A DNA stretch of 64,000 nt. Source: Patiria pectinifera. Lineage: Eukaryota; Echinodermata; Asteroidea; Valvatida; Asterinidae. Numbering within the stretch: position 1 is the stretch's first letter; the number at the start of each line of letters is the position of its first letter. The notes under the pieces were generated by a model. The model worked only from the letters and a program-made list of their open reading frames with translations. It was not told where the DNA came from and ran no database searches. The position numbers and the translations under genes were made by a program. Shown here one piece after another: positions 1 through 11,700 of the stretch. The stretch lies in the NCBI GenBank assembly GCA_029964075.1, contig CM057149.1:20970197-21034196 (forward strand), in the 5' to 3' direction.

Positions 1-1370
1 TTCATTGGGCTGACTCTGTTTCAATACCGATTTATTCGGGGCGCGAATAGAATACACTTTGGATGTCCCTCAACCCGTGTATGCAATTGGAACGGGACAT
101 TTCGGACATTTAGGATGGTACAAAATCATTTCAAAATGAGACATCCGTACTTTCTTTGGAAAACGGCTGTTTTGTTCGTTAATTATCAATCGTTGGATTT
201 AAATTAATTGGGCTGACTCTGTTTCAATACCGATTTATTCGGGGCGCGAATAGAATACACTTTGAGAGTCCCTTAACCCGTGTATGCAATTGGAACGGGA
301 CATTTCGGACATTTAGGATGGTACAAAATCATTTCAAATGGGATGTCCGTACTTTCTTTGGAAAACGGCTGTTTTGTACGTTAATTATCAATCGTTAGAT
401 TAATTTCATTGGGCTGACTCTGTTTCAATACCGATTTATTCGGGCGCGAATAGAATACACTTTAAGAGTCCCTCAACCCGTGTATGCAAGTGGAACGGGA
501 CATTTCGGACATGTAGGATGGTACAAAATCATTTCAAAATGGTATATCCGTATTTTCTTTGCAAAAACCAGTCTTTTGTATTGTAATTATCAATCGTTGG
601 ATTAATTTCATTGGGCTGACTCTTTTTCAATACCGATTTATCCGGGGCGCGAATAGAATACACTTTGAGAGTCCCTTAACCCGTGTATGCAATTGGAACG
701 GGACATTTCGGACATTTAGGATGGTACAAAATCATTTCAAATGGGATGTCCGTACTTTCTTTGGAAAACGGCTGTTTTGTACGTTAATTATCAATCGTTA
801 GATTAATTTAATTGGGCTGACTGTTTCAATACCGATTTATTCGGGGCGCGAATAGAATACACTTTAAGAGTCCCTCAACCCGTGTATGCAATTGGAACGG
901 GACATTTCGGACATTTAGGATGGTACAAAATCATTTCAAAATGGGATATCCGTATTTTCTTTGCAAAAACCAGTCTTTTGTATTGTAATTATCAATCGTT
1001 GGATTAATTTCATTGGGCTGACTCTGTTTCAATACCGATTTATTCGGGGCGCGAATAGAATACACTTTGAGAGTCCCTCAACCCGTGTATGCAATTGGAA
1101 CGGGACATTTCGGACATTTAGGATGGTACAAAATCATTTCAAAATGGGATATCCGTATTTTCTTTGCAAAAACCTGTCTTTTGTATTGTAATTATCAATC
1201 GTTGGATTAATTTCATTGGGCTGACTCTGTCTCAATACCGATTTATTCGGGGCGCGAATAGAATACACTTTGGATGTCCCTCAACCCGTGTTTGCAATTG
1301 GAACGGGACATTTCGGACATTTAGGATGGTACAATATCATTTCAAAATGGGATATCCGTATTTTCTTTAC
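1..1370. repeat. Satellite array, ~202 bp unit, about 6.7 copies
   Basis: The motif ATTGGGCTGACT recurs at about 4, 207, 408, 610, 811, 1012 and 1215, giving steps of 201-203 bp. The last unit breaks off near 1366. Two unit types are visible. One ends ...TTTGGAAAACGGCTGTTTTG and the other ...TTTGCAAAAACCAGTCTTTTG. Units 2-3 and 4-5 repeat the same type order, so part of the array has a dimeric ~404 bp period. Short open frames recur only because some units are 201 bp (67 codons). I see no gene. The array probably continues left of the window. Confidence 0.95.
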
Positions 1371-2788
1371 CTGCGTACGTACGTGTCATAAAAGTATCGT
1401 AGAGGGCGCTAAACAACCCTGTAGTTTGGGAAAAGAAAATTGCGTTCTGGCCGTTTGAGCATTAATTTTTATGAAAAAAAGGAAAGAAAAATGTGAAATG
1501 AGGCACCCCCGGGACATTTTGGCAAAAATAAATAGGAATTCCTGTTTAAACAGGATTCTCATGCCTAGGACCCGGTCCTTCCCGCAACGCACCACTACTT
1601 GAGTGGCAGTCTGGCGGATATAGCGCCCTCTCACCGGCTTTAAGGCAGAACCTTTATTCAGCAACGTTAACATTTATAACATTAACATTCCCAATTCTTA
1701 AAATAAATTGCTACAGTTTTCATTACGATTTACTTTAGAGTCGAATAAACAACAGTTTCAGTTATTTAAGGTAATTCACCGTGATAAGAAGTTGAACTTC
1801 CTTTATAAATCCTTTTCCCCTAAGGTTTATTTGCAATGACTGTTTAGGGCCACCGTAGTGGTAATCTTCACGGCGGCGCGCCGCCGTAAAAATAGTGCCT
1901 AACCGAAAATCCGGCCAGCCGAAAATCCGGCCTGATTTTCGTGCCAAGATCAGCCTGGTATCTGATGACTGTAGTGTTTTCCTTCCTCCTTGATCAGTGT
2001 GTGTGACTATGACTGAGTATTTTTTTTTTTCGTGTACGAAATGTTTATAATATTGTTTTTAATCGATTGGTTTTTAAATTTTAATAGCATTTGATAATAA
2101 TATGTAATTTGTTTTAGTGAATCATGATACTTTTGATAGTGTGATAATTAGGCCTATGTCACCAAGTCACACTATTACAGATGTCAGTAGGCCTATGTGT
2201 ACATTTATATTTGCTTGAGTTGAAACTTGACATGCTTGAGAAGCTGAGTAGCTCCAGCTGACAAGTGACATGCTCATCAATCAGGAATTAATTCGACATG
2301 TCGCATGTCTTCTGGAGTTACTCAAGCTAGTTAGAAGTCATGGAACTTCAACTTGGTAGCTTGAGTAACTCCAGCTTCAGTGCTTATATTATTTATAACC
2401 TAAGGCTAAGCATGTAGGCCCTATGGTGTAGGTACGAGCTATAATTATAGCCAGTAGACCCACTAACTGGGGCATTAGAACTCTTTTTTTGACATTTGGG
2501 ATGTGGTCTGTCGTACGTCTAAGCCAGTAGTATGTACGAGCTATAACTTCAGTGTAACTATAAGGCGTACATACGAGTTGTAAGGTGTATGTACGAGTTA
2601 TAAGGCGTACGTTTTAGTTATAAGGGGTATGATGTACATTGTAATAAGGCGTATGCATTGGTTCATGTGGTTAGCAGAAGTAAGACTGAAACGAAATTCA
2701 CCACGTCCTTAATGCAGCTTTCAACATGTCAGTGCTTGATTCATTGGAAATGTTGTGATTCATTTGAATGTAGATAATTGTGACAACT
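1371..2788. other. Upstream region of NSMCE3, no gene seen
   Basis: No supported gene. It holds an 18 bp GC palindrome at 1870-1887, a close direct repeat of CCGAAAATCCGGCC near 1904-1935, and imperfect inverted copies of CTTGAGTAACTCCAGC around 2230-2375. A degenerate ~20 bp repeat (GTACGAGTTATAAGGCGTA-like) runs through 2550-2660. The NSMCE3 promoter and 5' UTR should lie in the right part, but I cannot place a transcription start. Confidence 0.6.
1870..1887. repeat. Perfect 18 bp palindrome ACGGCGGCGCGCCGCCGT
   Basis: The sequence equals its own reverse complement over 18 bp, in an otherwise AT-rich stretch about 0.9 kb before the NSMCE3 start codon. It could be the core of a small hairpin element or a promoter-proximal site. 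The sequence alone does not decide. Confidence 0.7.
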
Positions 2789-5700
2789 ATGCCGCGAGTG
2801 CCGGCCTCAAGCCAGAGGCAAAGCCAGAAGTCTCAAGCGAGGAAAGGAAGACCCAGGAATGCAGTGGATGCTGCTGCGTCATCAGACTCTGTAAGTCTGT
2901 GACTAGCTAGATACCTAGACCTCATTATATCAAGACATGCAATGCCTTCAAGGCTCCTTCATTGGAGTCTGATTGTCCATGCCCTTCAGTTCATGTACAG
3001 GTGTACAGCGCAAATGTATTCATACATGTATGTACATGTATTTAAATTTAGTTCTTCCTGCATCAGGACCTACATGTAGTCCAAAAATTTGGGACCCTCA
3101 ATACTGTGTATGAGAGTCCCAAAACTTAAGGTATTGAAAACATGCAAAACAAGAAAATAGACTGGCACCTTGAACAACCAGTCCAACACCGCTTCAGTAC
3201 TGCATCAATCAACCATGCCAAAAGAATTTAAGAAACGTGGCATGATCATGAAGCGGGAACTAGTCCCAATTTACTGCACATTTCTCCATAGTCAAGCCAC
3301 CAGACTATTGACACTGAATGAAGAGGTCAGTCTTTTCAAATAGTTGGACAATGGTTGGACATGTACCAGTCTAGTATTTAGCCCCATTTTGAAATCACTT
3401 GACTTCCCTCTAATGTGCAAAATATTGAGAAAAAAAAGTCTCCTTTAAAAATTGAATTGAGTCTGCAAACTTGGTTGGTGAAATACTGAGGACCTTTTCT
3501 TTGCCCCAGTGGAATTTTTAGAGAAATTTGCCGGCTAAAGTGTGAGTCAAGTTGACATGATTTAGTTTTGCACATTTCAGAGCAGTCCAGAGCCCTGCTG
3601 ATCAGGACCATATCGTAATATGTTCAGGATGAAATTTTTGTCTCTGGCCTTACATGCATTAACAAATCTATGTTCTTATTAGCGAGAGCCAGCTGAGAAC
3701 CATTCACAGGCAATACAGGGTGAGTAAAAAAAAAAAGGAAACTCAAATGGCAGGACCAAAAATGAAGTTCTGCATGTAGCACTTTCAAAATCTTGGATAT
3801 GAAAGCCCAATTAAAAAAAAAAAATTTAATTCAAGAATCATTCAAATCACTCATGTACTTTTCAAGTTACGGAATTTTGAACACAAACACCACTTTAAAG
3901 TTCTGTCCACGGATCACAAAAAATGTAAGTGTTCTTTCAGCAAAACGAAAACAATTCACATAGGGATGTACCAGTATGTGATTGTTGTCGTTTTGCTGAA
4001 AGAGCACTTACCTTTTTTATGATCTGTGGACTGAAGTTTAAAACGGTATTTGTGTTTACATTCCCTCTAACTTGAAAAGTGCATGAGTGATTTAAAGGAT
4101 TCTTGTACTAAAAGAAAGATGATTAATTGGACTTTCATATCCTAATTTTGAAAGAGTTACATACAGAACGTTATTAAAAAAGAAATGGTCCTGACATTTG
4201 CGTTTCCTTTTTTTTTTGGATTCGCCCTGTATGTTTCATTTGGATATTTTGACTGGTAACCCATTTTTGCCAAGCAATCATTTTTTGGGTACAGTCAATT
4301 TTGGGGCATAACCTTTGATTTATTTAAATTGTATTTTTTTTTCTTCAGGATGATGATTATTTTCAGGTTAATGGCACCCAGGCAGCCAGCCAATCACAGA
4401 CACAGTCCATGACCCAAGCCGAGAAAGCTGCGGCCAAACTCACTCCAGAGCTCATTGAGCGCAAGGTCAGTACATTAAAGGGAATATACATCATTTGCTT
4501 TTGCTGTGATTTTCAGAAATGGATGGAATTGGGGGGTTGGAAATATATAGCAAATATAGTTACACTGACTTTTTTGAGGTTTTGGGTTCAAAAATGCTAT
4601 AAAAACCAAGAAAAACAATCATTTTCCTGTAGGCTGGTTCCCTGACTCCATTTAAGAAGAAACAGAACAGTTTACATACATTGGGGAATTGTAAGGTCAG
4701 GGAACCAGTCTAGCTGGCTTGTACCCGTTCATAGGTGTGTAATCAATTGCAAACAAGTGCGATGGTCAACTGGGGCCAGTATTTGAAAAAAAGCCAGTTT
4801 TTTTCCAACGCTGATCGGCCGATCAGCGTTGGAAATTGATACAAAAATACCACTTTTCTTGAAAATGACAGTATACCAGGTGCCATGATTTTACAGGATG
4901 CTTTACACTGTCATTTACTAACAGTCCAGCAAGGTATTTCAAAATGATTTGGTAATTTTATTTTTTGATGTTTGCAAATGTTGTATTTTCCCTTTTAACC
5001 CTAACAATCCCCATCCAGTCAAACTCCAACACCAGGCTTTGTTGGAATCTGTTGGAGTGAATACTGTTATAGTAAACTGATTACCCTTTACATGGGGTTA
5101 GGCATACCACCAATGCACAGAGTCAAACCGTGTTTTGTACAGTTTACCATGGTGTTGGAATTGGCGAGAGTGACGAAGGTTCGTAGTGAATCACTCTAGG
5201 GGTTATGGTTAATTAGACCAGTGAAGTCCATCAGAGGTCTTGACAAGTCCATCACATGTCACCAGTTTCAAGTCATAAGCTGTCTAGATATAATTGGACA
5301 AAGGATTCCTTTGTTGCTATTCAGCCACTTGTTACTTGTGATATGCTGATTTGTGAAATACTTGTGACTGGATTTGTTATGGACTGGACTACAGCACTGT
5401 CGTACAGGGAGGTCTAAGATCTCAGAGTTTGGTTCACGAAGGTTGCACTTGCTCTGGAAACATACCTGTGATCATTTTGATGGTCAAAGTACTTGTACTG
5501 GAGTGGTACCTGACAACTTGTTGGTACTGGACAGTTCTTTGCATTCATATAAAAGTACTGGACTATAACACGGGCGAAGAGTATCCGAAAAACAGTACCC
5601 CTATTGCCATCATGGGCGTCACCAGGGGGAGGGATGGGGAGTGGGGTGTGTCAATGGCCTTTATACCAACTTTCATTTGCTCTGAAATGAGGACAGATGT

Positions 5701-8700
5701 CTTGACCCTGGAGTCGTAAATGTATGATGCAAAGTCAACATTTGTGTTTAAAAAGTGCCGGGGGGAGGGCAGATTGGAGCTAAGGATGTAACACAATTTT
5801 GCAAATTTGTAAGCATTACTCAGCTGTAGGAGAATTCCAAGCCTGACTGTTTAGACCATTGAATGGCTCCAGATTAGCTGAGAAGATTTTTCATGTGGTA
5901 TTAAATCTCTTCTGTTTTGAGCTTTAAAAAAAAAATGTTTTCATCTCAAAGGTGGGAGAGTTGGTCCAGTATCTACTGATCATGGAACAGAGAAAGATCC
6001 CAGTGAGAAGAGGAGGTGAGTGGTAACGGATGCAGTCGTGGAGTTTCATCAGGTTTCCTTGAATATAGGTCATTCCCAAAGAATTCCTGGGAAAGTCACG
6101 GAATTCCTGGAAGTTTCTTTAAAAATATCTTAGAATAGATGAAGATCCCAGCAAGGAATTGCTTTGGGGGCTCTTGCCCTCTGGGGATTATTTTGTGGAT
6201 TTTTTATTTTCTCCCATCTCATCAATTCATGGCAATGTACTCTTAAAGGGTATATACAACATTTGCAAACATCAAAAAACAAAACTACCAAATTATTATG
6301 AAATGACTTACTGGTCTGTCAGTGAATGACAGTCTAAAGCATCCTGTAAAATCGTGGCACCTGGTGTGCTGTCATTTTCAAGAAAAGTCAAGTGGTATTT
6401 TTGTGCAATTTCCAATGATGGTTGGCCGACCAGCTTTGGAAAAAACTGGCTTTTTTTTCAAATACTACCCCCAATTTACCATATTTAGTTAGAACAACCT
6501 AAACATTTTGTTTGTAATCGATTACACACCTACGAATGGGTACAAGCCAGCTAGACTGGTTCCCTGACCTTACAGTTCTCCGACGTCTAGAAATTGCTCC
6601 ATTTCATTTTAAGTCGGGTCAGGGAGCCTGACAACAGAAACATGATTGTTTTTTCTTGGTTTTTCCTTGCATCTACAAATACAAAACTTCAAACAAGTCA
6701 GTGTAACAATATTTGCTATAAAACCCTAACCCCCCAAAAATCCATCCTTTTCAGAAAATTGCAGCAAAAGCAAACATACATTTGTATATTCCCTTGAATC
6801 CCTGTCAGTTTTCCTACCCCTCTCAAAGAAGTTAGCTTGAGTTGCATCTGTGATAATTTTACCTACCCCCAGCCCCTCCCCCCAGAAAAATACCTAATGG
6901 TGTTCATCTTTCCACCTCAGATATTACCAAGAATATCCTGAAGGAGTATCGCACCATCTTGCCGCACGTTCTCGAGAGAGCGAAGAGGAAACTGAAGTCG
7001 GCGTTTGGCCTGGAGCTTGTAGAAATCTTGCACAAGACTGGCAAGACTACGATTAAGATGTACATACTGCTGAATAAGATTGACGCCGAGAAACAAGGAG
7101 TCTTCTTAGACAGGTAATAGTTGATTGAATGTTGATTTTTTTTTTTCTTGTGAAATCGAGTAGAACCATCCACAGAAAAGGACAAGCAAGTGAGTAAAGC
7201 CTCTCCCGGAGTGCACACAAATTCTTTTCAATTGATTTAGAATGGCTATTCGCTAGAAGTCTTTTTATGCATCTGGTCAACAGTGGGCCAATCTGCAAAT
7301 ATTGAGTGGCTCAGAGTGAAATGGGAGGAATAATTATTGCAAGGTAAAATCATGACTTTTCCATTCCACGAGGCAAAGCCGAGTGAACTGGAAAAGTCCA
7401 GATTTTACTGAGTGATGATATTCCTCCCATTTCACAATTTAAAGCCACTCAATATTTGTTTTATATAATTGACATGTAGATCCTTGTCATTTGATATATT
7501 TGAACTTTTATTTCAATACAAAATTGGTGGAAAATGTATTTCTTTATTCCAAACCTCCCCTTAACGAAAATGTTTGAACCCAACTCTTTAGCGCTGGCTC
7601 TTTGGAACAGTATTCGCAATGCTGAATGCGTGCACCAGCACACATTTGCACACAAATACCGCGTCATGGAACAAGACCGATCCTAACTGTTGAATATAGT
7701 ATTTCCCATTCCCAATGGGCGAATGGGACTTTTTGAGCCCCGGCGTGAATGGGAGCAATAACGAACGACACGTGATGTGAGTTCCACCAATCAAATGACA
7801 AGGATCTGTATGTCAGTTATATATAAAAAATGAAACCATTGACTGGTGTTTCTGGGTGGTCCTATACGATAGCACTGCCTGGGCTACACATACCAGTTGT
7901 ACAGTCAGTCAGTCAGGTAGGTACAAAGAGCGCCACACAATTCTGGCCACCTGGGATTAGCAAAAACAGTTTGGTTATATTTTACGCAGATTTACAATCT
8001 TCATTTTGTTGAGAATGTTAACTGTGGATAAACAAAGGGAAAATCAAAAGTATTACTTCTGGAAAAGAGACCACTTAAGGCCAAAAAAAAAAGTCTCCGG
8101 TTTCTGGTATGCACGCGCGTCGCCGTAGCCATGCGCGTCGGCAAAATGAAAAAGTTTTTTTTTCAATGAAAGATGATGTCTCAAAACCGCCAAACTCACT
8201 GGTTTGACTGGAATCCTGCTGCTGCACAATTTTAACGTGTTTTTAGATGGGGTTATGATCGAGAATAAGCTTTATGTGGCCTCTCTGGACTCCCATATAT
8301 TTGCACTAAGTCTAGTCGGGCACCATTTGCAGTCATCAGCCTACATTTTGAGGCAAAAAAAATCAGGTAAAAAAAAAAAAAAGCCGCGTCGCCGCACCAC
8401 TTTTTGGGCAAGCTCCATACCAGAAACCGGAGACTTGTTTTTTTTGGCCTAAGAAGGTGGCTCTTTTATGAATAATTCTACGGGAAGAATTCCATGCATG
8501 GACTTCACTAATTTTCCCTGCAGAGACCTATCAGCCATCAGAAAGGGATAACATGTCCTGCTAAAAAGTCAAATTTAGCAGGAAAAATATTAAAGCATTT
8601 ACTGAGAAAACACTTGGAATTTTTTTCAGACCAGTCTCATAGGGTTTGTGCACAGGGTGTCAAGTGATGTCCAGGTATGGAACTCTTTCCGTTTCTACTA

Positions 8701-11700
8701 ATTATATTGAGTGGGGCTTTCATGGTTGGACTGACAAGAGTCAAATTAACAGTAGGTTCAGTTTGGACAAAAAATTCCAAAAGTTGACATAAAGAATGTG
8801 TATTTATAAAGATCAATCCTCCACTTTGTTATTTTCCGACAGCTCCAGAGACGATCCTAAGGTTGGCCTCCTCATAACTGTGCTCAGTATAATCTTTATG
8901 AGTGGAGGTGCTGTCAATGAACGTAAGAACAAAGGCCCAATCAGTACCAGGATATTTAGAAAAAACATCTAATAAAGGAATAAATTATGTGCTTGGCCGG
9001 TATGAAACAAGTACATTTAAAACCCACTAGGGGCCTGGACGCGGTTATTGGCCTAAGAAGAACATTATCGGCAACCAGGGCCCTAACCAGTTTTAAACGT
9101 ATTTGTTGTTTAACACAGACCAAGCACATTTCCATCCATAAATACCTTTCGGTCAAAAAGTCCAAACAAGTAAAATATTATGAATTTCCAACGATTTTGT
9201 TCAACAATTTACTTTATGTTTTATGAAACACCCCTCTAGCTTTATTTATGGTATGTGCCTTGGGCAAGTAGTACTATTAAATCTCCTTATATGGAGATTG
9301 GGGCGCGCTTATCAGAATAGCCTAAATGTGTCTATCAATCCAATGAGCTTACATAGGGGTGTACAGTAACGAGTAATACGGGAACCAATACTTGATTGGA
9401 AAAAAAATGGGTACCTGGGTACCCATTAAAGAAGCCCAACCCAAAACTCAAATCTCAGAATTTGCTGCTCTGATTTTTCATAAAGATTGGCATGACAATA
9501 CTGCCACATTGGTGTGTCAATGCAGCAAGATACAAGTGTGCAAGATGCAAGCTTTATAGCTTGACAAAAACTGCAACTTTCGCGAGCGTCATAAACGTGA
9601 ATTATGTTTTGTTTTACCATGTAGCCTGGCTTTCATTTTGAAAAAATTCCTTACAAATGGCATTCAAAAGCTTTCTTTGTCATTTTCTGAGAAATTACCG
9701 TGTAATATGTAAAGTTGGTTACGGGTACCCGATCCCATAATCTGGAACCGATTCCTGACATCAAACGTTGGGTACTTGATACCTGATTCTGACGCACAGC
9801 CCTAAGCTTACATTTTTTGTACTTTCTCTCACAGCTGTCCTGTGGCACACGTTAAAAAAGCTGGGCATCAAACAAGACGAGTAAGTTTCCTTTTCAAACT
9901 AAAAAAAAATATGTGCAAGTAGCCTTTGTTTTAAAACAGGTATAACCACTTGCAGGCCATCTTTTTTGGTTTTGTTGTATTTTGATTTTTATATTACAAA
10001 TAAATGAAAATACCCAGAGAAGTAGATAACACAATAAAGATAAAGATTTACGGTAGCACCGTGTGACAAATTTCTTTTGTGAGTTTGTGAGATTCTGAAC
10101 CGGGGGAATCTCAATGTTTCGGATGGTGTACTTTGCCCGTCATCAGAAGACTGAAGGGATTCTAAGGGAGAGGGTTTGTTTTGTAGTGGGACTGGAAGCA
10201 GTGCAGCATGTGAAGGATGCAACAGTGGAGTCCTAGCTGGAGCAGGGGATGCTGACTGATCAGTGAGGCAGTCCCTTCAGTCTTCTGACGACGGGCAGAG
10301 TATACTGTCCGAAACGTCGAGTTTTCCGTGTTTTTTTTTTTTTCAGAACCTCACAAACTCACAAAGAGATTTGTCACATGTGCTACCGTCATAGAGCTAT
10401 ATTAAATTACTAGAGTGCTAACTCCTCATTCTTGCACGCGGAGACGCTTTGAAGCCGTCCTGGCCGCAGATATGTTGAATTCATGTGCGTGTTTGTAGAA
10501 CATGAGATTAGATGGATTGAATTTTGAAAGTGTACTCTAAATGCAACGCTCAGGTAGAACGTACGCAAACTTCTTACGCGTGTTTTTTGCTTTATTTTTT
10601 ATATTTGGATGCAGGAAGAATCACGAGGTGTTTGGAGATGTGAAGAAACTGTTGACGTCTGAGTTTGCCTCCAAACAAATGTGAGAGTAGAAGATGGCAA
10701 CTTTAAACTTGGAGCAAGTTTGATCAAGCATTATTCATTGGTCGACTTGTGGTTGATTCATGACATACTTTGTGCCTGTAATGTTCAAGTTTGAATATTT
10801 ATTTCTTATTTTAACTGGGTAGCCCATTCAGTGGAATCCACTGGTTTCCCATTGGGCCCAGTAAAGAGAAGACAATGTGAAGAAATTACAGTTTTAGATG
10901 TGGGAGGAAAACCCCAGAAGAACATTCTGAGGAAAACCCACGGAATCAAGTAAGGACTGAAAATCCAATCCACATATTGGTCCGGGCAGGAATCGAACCC
11001 GGGTCACAGCGGTGGAAGGCAAGGAAAGTACCGCTACGCCAACCTGACTCCTCTAAAGCCCAGTTCATACTCGGCGCGAAAGCAAAAGTGAACTCGAATT
11101 GGTGACGTCATGGCAAGTATTCGCGCTGCGAATTCGTTAAAGTTGAACACATTTCAACTCGGGCGAATTTCGCACTGAACGTTTCTTGACGTCAAATTCG
11201 CTTCGCATTCGCATTCGCGCCGAGTATGAACCGGGCTTGCAACATCAAAATTTGTCTTCCACTACAACACTGATCATGAATTGGTGTTGATCTGTTATTT
11301 GTGTATATTGGTTTCAATCGTTGCCAGGTATTTAGACTACAGTCGCATCCCAAACACGGATCCAGCAGCTTACCAGTTCAAGTGGGGCATCAGAGCCCAA
11401 ACTGAATGCACCAAGAGGAAAGTGCTGGACTTTGTGTGCCAGGTGAGGTGCTGGGGTCCTTGTAGCTATTCACTTGTACCAACTATGGGCGTCGATCAGT
11501 TGGGATTGGGTTGGGGGGACATAACATGTGGGGGACTTTATACAGTGGATGACTGTATAAAGTGGGGGGTAATCAATCGTCTCCCCCCCCCCCCCACTTT
11601 TTTATTACACAAATAAAAAATGTAGCTCAGAATAGCTGATTCAATTACTCCAAACTGAAAAATATGTTGAAATGATGATCTTTTGCTAAAACAAAAAATG

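Noticed and set aside
559..1391. Recurring ~67-codon frames in the left satellite
   Set aside because: They follow from units of 201 bp. They break where units are 202-203 bp and resemble no protein.
3684..3720. Possible extra NSMCE3 exon with AG/GT borders in intron 1
   Set aside because: Its 37 nt would shift the frame into an immediate stop in exon 2. The GT belongs to the transposon end at 3714.
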